NCBI GenBank assembly: GCA_022447555.1
Contig: JAKVBF010000009.1
Span: 1 to 64,000, forward strand
DNA length: 64,000 nt
DNA from: Mariniblastus sp.
GTDB lineage: Bacteria; Planctomycetota; Planctomycetia; Pirellulales; Pirellulaceae
Reading direction: 5' to 3'
The notes beneath the pieces are model-generated. The model had not been told where the DNA came from and did no database searches. It was given only the letters and a program-made list of their open reading frames with translations. Made by a program: the position numbers and the translations under genes. Shown here piece by piece: positions 63,526 through 64,000 of this stretch. How positions within the stretch are numbered: position 1 is the stretch's first letter; each line of letters opens with the position of its first letter.

Positions 63526-63951
63526 ATGGTGCATCGACAAGTCTCTCGCAGCCGTACCGTTTGCCTGATATTGGCCATGATTCTGGCCGGTCTGGGATGG
63601 GGTGTGCGTCAAGGTGAGTTCGCCTCGGTTCCCGTTGCGTGGCGGGATTCATTGGCCAGCGGCTTATGGACCGGTTTCATTTACCTTCTTTGGTGTATCC
63701 TACTCCCTCGACTACGACCGGTAAACGTTTTGATTCTTGCACTGTTGACGACGTTCGGACTCGAATTCGCCCGACTGTTGAACCCGGATTGGCTCACCAA
63801 GATTCGAAGCTTTCGACTCGGGCGAATGGTGTTTGGCTCGTATTTTAATCAGCTCGATTTGAACTCGTATTGTGTTGGTGGGATGGTGACGTTTTGTTTG
63901 GATGGATTGGTCTCTTTTTGGATATGGTTGCGAACCCCTGTGAGGCGTTGA
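63526..63951 (+). CDS. DUF2809-like small membrane protein
   Basis: A 141-residue protein with four hydrophobic segments (SRTVCLILAMILAGLGWGVR, WTGFIYLLWCILLPRL, VNVLILALLTTFGLEFARLLN, LNSYCVGGMVTFCLDGLVSFW). The MVFGSYFNQLDLNSYCVGG motif matches the DUF2809 pattern, where a glycine-rich loop precedes a D-L-x-x-Y helix. Function unknown. GAGGTG before the ATG supports the start. It begins 38 bases after the methyltransferase-like gene. The last 49 bases of the window after it are noncoding. Confidence 0.72.
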   Translation: MVHRQVSRSRTVCLILAMILAGLGWGVRQGEFASVPVAWRDSLASGLWTGFIYLLWCILLPRLRPVNVLILALLTTFGLEFARLLNPDWLTKIRSFRLGRMVFGSYFNQLDLNSYCVGGMVTFCLDGLVSFWIWLRTPVRR

Positions 63952-64000
63952 GTTTTAGAGACAGCAATGTGTGCTTCCGCCCATAGATCAATGATGTCCA

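Overview
The window looks like chromosomal DNA of a planctomycete, most likely from the Pirellulaceae side of the phylum. This is inferred from gene content, not a computed placement. The evidence is a DUF1549/DUF1553 cytochrome-c-type protein next to a DUF1501 protein, several Tat-exported Gfo/Idh/MocA and TIM-barrel proteins, a PQQ-repeat (PQQ-like beta-propeller) secreted protein, a large cysteine-rich YTV-repeat envelope protein, DUF1573 and zinc-ribbon membrane proteins, and many short orphan genes. No phage, transposase, CRISPR array or rRNA was seen. The left edge cuts a metallo-beta-lactamase-fold gene; the right edge falls in noncoding DNA.

Layout. 0-9 kb: MBL-fold end, Coa1-like membrane protein, thiol peroxidase, a full phosphorelay histidine kinase, an oxidoreductase, a bifunctional-nuclease-domain protein and membrane proteins. 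9-16 kb: a short conserved ORF, a folded intergenic element, YjbQ, a TIM-barrel epimerase coupled to uvrA, and a cysteine desulfurase. 16-20 kb (minus strand): Gfo/Idh, sulfotransferase, YTV cysteine-rich protein. 20-29 kb: rex, tRNA-Gln, DUF1573, zinc-ribbon protein, two RNA-methyltransferase-like genes, small membrane or coiled-coil proteins, ribosomal protein bS21. 29-42 kb: PQQ-propeller protein, isoaspartyl peptidase, PAP2 phosphatase, a three-gene overlapping operon (FIST, methyltransferase, LPG-synthase-like membrane protein), an 11-bp tandem repeat before a C39-like/metallopeptidase fusion, an M50 protease and an RmlD-like protein. 42-47 kb: trpF, ahcY, DUF1015.

The centrepiece at 46.6-49.4 kb is a partition locus. 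Three exact GTTTCACGTGAAAC parS palindromes, a one-mismatch copy and a degenerate copy surround overlapping parA-parB genes. The replication origin may be near, but no dnaA gene or DnaA-box cluster was found. Just after it (50.3-55.0 kb) lies a three-gene cassette: a Wzz/PCP-like membrane protein, an ExeA-type AAA ATPase with a very long acidic tail, and a ParA/BY-kinase-like protein that has lost its P-loop. It resembles exopolysaccharide chain-length control with an altered kinase arm and is the best candidate here for an unusual system.

55-60.4 kb is a minus-strand secreted-enzyme operon (DUF1549/DUF1553 -> DUF1501 -> esterase). The end carries VanZ-like, metallophosphoesterase, methyltransferase-like and DUF2809-like genes. 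Starts were re-chosen where a Shine-Dalgarno sequence, signal peptide or family alignment argued against the longest ORF. GTG and TTG starts appear common.
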